Part shown: positions 3,960-5,743 of the stretch, piece by piece
How the letters are laid out: each line of letters begins with the position of its first letter
Numbering within the stretch: position 1 is the stretch's first letter
DNA from: an uncultured Microbacteriaceae bacterium
GTDB lineage: Bacteria; Actinomycetota; Actinomycetes; Actinomycetales; Microbacteriaceae
NCBI GenBank assembly: GCA_937896185.1
Contig: CALBMG010000114.1
Location: 1 to 5,743 of the forward strand
Direction of reading: 5' to 3'
DNA: 5,743 nucleotides
Notes under the pieces: generated by a model
What the model saw: the letters and a program-made list of their open reading frames with translations, nothing else
Told to the model about the DNA's origin: nothing
The model's database searches: none
Made by a program: the position numbers and the translations under genes

Positions 3960-5683
3960 TACATTGTGGGAAGTTCAATCACCGTGTTGCGTGTGCTGAT
4001 CGATGCGGTGAACGTGGTCATATCGGACATGGTCGTCAGATCCCACTGCATCGACAATTCATCGTACGTGGTCATGCCCAAGCCCGACCGTTCGTCTGCA
4101 GTGACGGTGCCGCCATTGTTCGTGACCACAACCGACACGACCTCGGGGCTCGACAATCGCATCTCGACCTCGATCTGAGTGGCCGAACCATGTCGAATCG
4201 CGTTCGTGATTGCTTCGGTGGTCACCAGCTGGACGGCCTCGGCCGGAGCGTCGTTGTTGTGTAACGCGTCGCGAACCTCGTCGGAAACATCGAGACGGAT
4301 TTCGCAAATACCAGCCCAGAAATCGCGCAGCTTGTCGAGTTCCCGCAGAGGGTCAATACCGTACGCCGGCGAGACCGATGCTGAATCAGAAATACTGTCG
4401 ATGGTCTCGTGCAATCGTTCCAATTCGCGATCGTTCAAAATGCCGGTCCGGGAGGACAAAAAGCGAGCCTCGGCGTGCAGGCGCGATTGCACGGTCGAAT
4501 GCAGGTGGTGTGCACGTCGGCGTTGCTCCAACCATGCCGTTCGGCGGTAACCCGACACGATATGACCCAGTTCAAGGTTCGAGTCGCGAAGTTCCTGCTC
4601 GATCAGCTCTCGACGCAGAGACAAGATCACGTATGCAGCAATGGAACCGCCGACGATGGGAGTGGCAACGATAATTCCCAGAATCGACAGCGGGTAATCG
4701 AAAATTGGGAAGTCCAAAGCCCACAGCGTGTACACATAGGCCACACCACCCAATTCGTGTGCCAGCGAGGCCAACACGATCAGTATCAGCGGGCGGAAAC
4801 TGGACCGACGGAACACATGCCGAAACGCCGCGAGAACGGCAATCAGCACGCCGGCATACAGCATCGCCATGGTGAAACCGCGGAAAGCGCCAAAGAATTC
4901 GACGACCCCACTCGCCGCCACGCCGACCACGATGATGCCCGACCACAAGGGTTGAAGTGCGTCAAACGCCGAGGTACGGCCCCATTCGGGCTTCGGGATC
5001 GACGAGTTGTGGCTCGCGGGCGGCAGGTCCTCTGGCTTGTTCGCGGCAAGGTCGTGACTCAACGGCCTGACCACGGTGTCGACGAGGTTCGAAAGTTCGC
5101 CAATGACGGTGCCTCGGGTCAGGTCCGTTTGCGGATCCAACAGCCGCGAGATACGGCTTAAGGCCGGCATGATGGCGGTCGAAGTGCGATCGGCGAGGTC
5201 GGTCCGAAATGCGGTCAAAATTTTCAGGGTCTGTGTTCGGCGGTCGATCAGCCGGGACACGGTCTGTGTCAGCTCGGCCACACGTTCACGGTGGTCCAAT
5301 ACTCCACCGACTACTACTGCGATGATGCCCAGGATCAGGGGCAGGCTCGTAGCGCCACCGATAATTCGTTCCACAAAATGCGGTTCTGTCGCCGCCCCAG
5401 TTTCGGTCACGATCACACCCATGATTGCGCCGCGGGTGGCGCCGACAGCCAGCAACCACAACACGGTGATGCGAGCCCGGGGGTGGGTTCCCCACGCCAA
5501 GCGCACCAGCCATCGTGTGGCCACAGCGAGAGTCGCGCTAATCATGGCGGAGTACAGGGAAAATGCCACCGCGGCCCAAATGCTGGACTGACCATTGCGA
5601 ATAAATTCAGCGGTCACGATGAGCAGTGGCGATGTAGCCGCGTATAACAGAATCGCGCGGGTCGACAGGATGTGTCGGGACAC
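3956..5683 (-). CDS. Membrane sensor histidine-kinase-like protein, two 4-helix membrane blocks, C-terminal GHKL ATPase
   Basis: A 575-residue protein. The first membrane block has helices near 10-28, 35-59, 70-93 and 108-129. A charged helical linker (131-213) follows, then a second block near 246-263, 268-290, 297-317 and 330-356, a helical segment (357-430) and an ATP-binding domain (~465-565). The helical segment holds HHLHSTVQSRL (392-402), aligning with the HisKA_3 box ...LHDxVQ..., so H395 is the likely phosphoacceptor; the usual following Asp is Ser396. The ATPase part has an N-box with E490 and N494 (TEAITNAIRHG), a G1-like NNGG (522-525) with Asn where DxGxG has Asp, and a G2 SGLGM (533-537). 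It probably senses a membrane or intracellular signal and should pair with a response regulator, not visible here. The GTG at 5681-5683 has GAGG 5 nt upstream, but the frame is open to the right edge (5743) without a stop, so the true start may lie outside. The signal and family name are unknown to me. Confidence 0.75.
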   Translation of the reverse strand: MSRHILSTRAILLYAATSPLLIVTAEFIRNGQSSIWAAVAFSLYSAMISATLAVATRWLVRLAWGTHPRARITVLWLLAVGATRGAIMGVIVTETGAATEPHFVERIIGGATSLPLILGIIAVVVGGVLDHRERVAELTQTVSRLIDRRTQTLKILTAFRTDLADRTSTAIMPALSRISRLLDPQTDLTRGTVIGELSNLVDTVVRPLSHDLAANKPEDLPPASHNSSIPKPEWGRTSAFDALQPLWSGIIVVGVAASGVVEFFGAFRGFTMAMLYAGVLIAVLAAFRHVFRRSSFRPLILIVLASLAHELGGVAYVYTLWALDFPIFDYPLSILGIIVATPIVGGSIAAYVILSLRRELIEQELRDSNLELGHIVSGYRRTAWLEQRRRAHHLHSTVQSRLHAEARFLSSRTGILNDRELERLHETIDSISDSASVSPAYGIDPLRELDKLRDFWAGICEIRLDVSDEVRDALHNNDAPAEAVQLVTTEAITNAIRHGSATQIEVEMRLSSPEVVSVVVTNNGGTVTADERSGLGMTTYDELSMQWDLTTMSDMTTFTASISTRNTVIELPTMY

Positions 5684-5743
5684 CAGGGCCTCGTGGACGA
5701 TCGAGGTGAGGCTCAGGTGCGCCTTGGTGTCAGACGTCTTTGC
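5684..5743 (-). other. Open in-frame extension upstream of the sensor gene, running to the window edge
   Basis: Twenty codons before the proposed GTG read through in frame without a stop (ends ...TSIVHEAL). They could be the true N-terminus of the sensor or the end of something else. 18 of 20 third positions are G or C, against about 64% in the first 33 codons sampled downstream, so the base use differs from the body of the gene. Because the left end of this sequence is a mosaic, this edge may also be unreliable. Confidence 0.35.

Noticed and set aside
4409..5161. 250-residue open frame on the plus strand inside the sensor gene
   Set aside because: Gln/Arg/His-rich composition typical of an antisense shadow, and no ribosome-binding site or domain. 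The minus-strand frame has membrane helices and an ATPase domain.

Overview
The window looks like a contig from an actinobacterium, most likely Micrococcales/Microbacteriaceae. The grounds are the moderately high GC of the body, the purine-rich Shine-Dalgarno sequences, TANNNT -10 boxes, U-tract-free terminators and the protein flavour of the thioredoxin, CysE and EamA-type genes. This placement is inferred from sequence style, not from a search. There are five credible genes plus a damaged left end.

Left end (1-~445): this stretch is much richer in GC than what follows (line 61-120 is about 77% GC by hand count; line 541-600 is about 40%). It reads as a chain of four unrelated gene pieces: the C-terminus of an OmpR-type response regulator (+), the C-terminus of an ArsR-type regulator (-), a piece resembling a small sphingomonad membrane-anchored protein (-), and a piece of cytochrome bd oxidase subunit II, CydB (-). 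The last three are fused in frame to the 3' side of an EamA/DMT transporter gene. Each piece is about 110-155 bp, so a contig-end assembly chimera is the most economical reading. The EamA gene itself is credible for its first ~230 codons.

Middle (1127-3437): a divergent intergenic region leads into cysK-cysE-plsC on the + strand. CysE makes O-acetylserine, CysK converts it with sulfide to cysteine, and PlsC acylates lysophosphatidate. cysE starts with GTG directly after the cysK TAA, and a small hairpin there holds the cysE ribosome-binding sequence. The transporter facing away from cysK belongs to the family of E. coli EamA (YdeD), which exports O-acetylserine/cysteine-pathway metabolites, so the divergent pair may serve cysteine homeostasis.

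Right part (3438-5743): a long perfect palindrome serves as a shared terminator for plsC (+) and the convergent thioredoxin gene trxA (-). trxA has a readable promoter whose start region is covered by a perfect 16-bp palindrome, ATACCCC-GT-GGGGTAT. This resembles operators of the CsoR/CstR repressor family (copper or persulfide sensing). Upstream of trxA on the same strand is a 575-residue membrane protein with two four-helix membrane blocks and a C-terminal GHKL ATPase module. It is a histidine-kinase-like sensor with altered catalytic motifs, and its reading frame stays open to the right edge.

No RNA genes, CRISPR arrays or insertion sequences were seen. The best leads for new biology are the CsoR-like control of trxA and the two-block sensor. 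The most conspicuous oddity, the mosaic left end, is probably technical.
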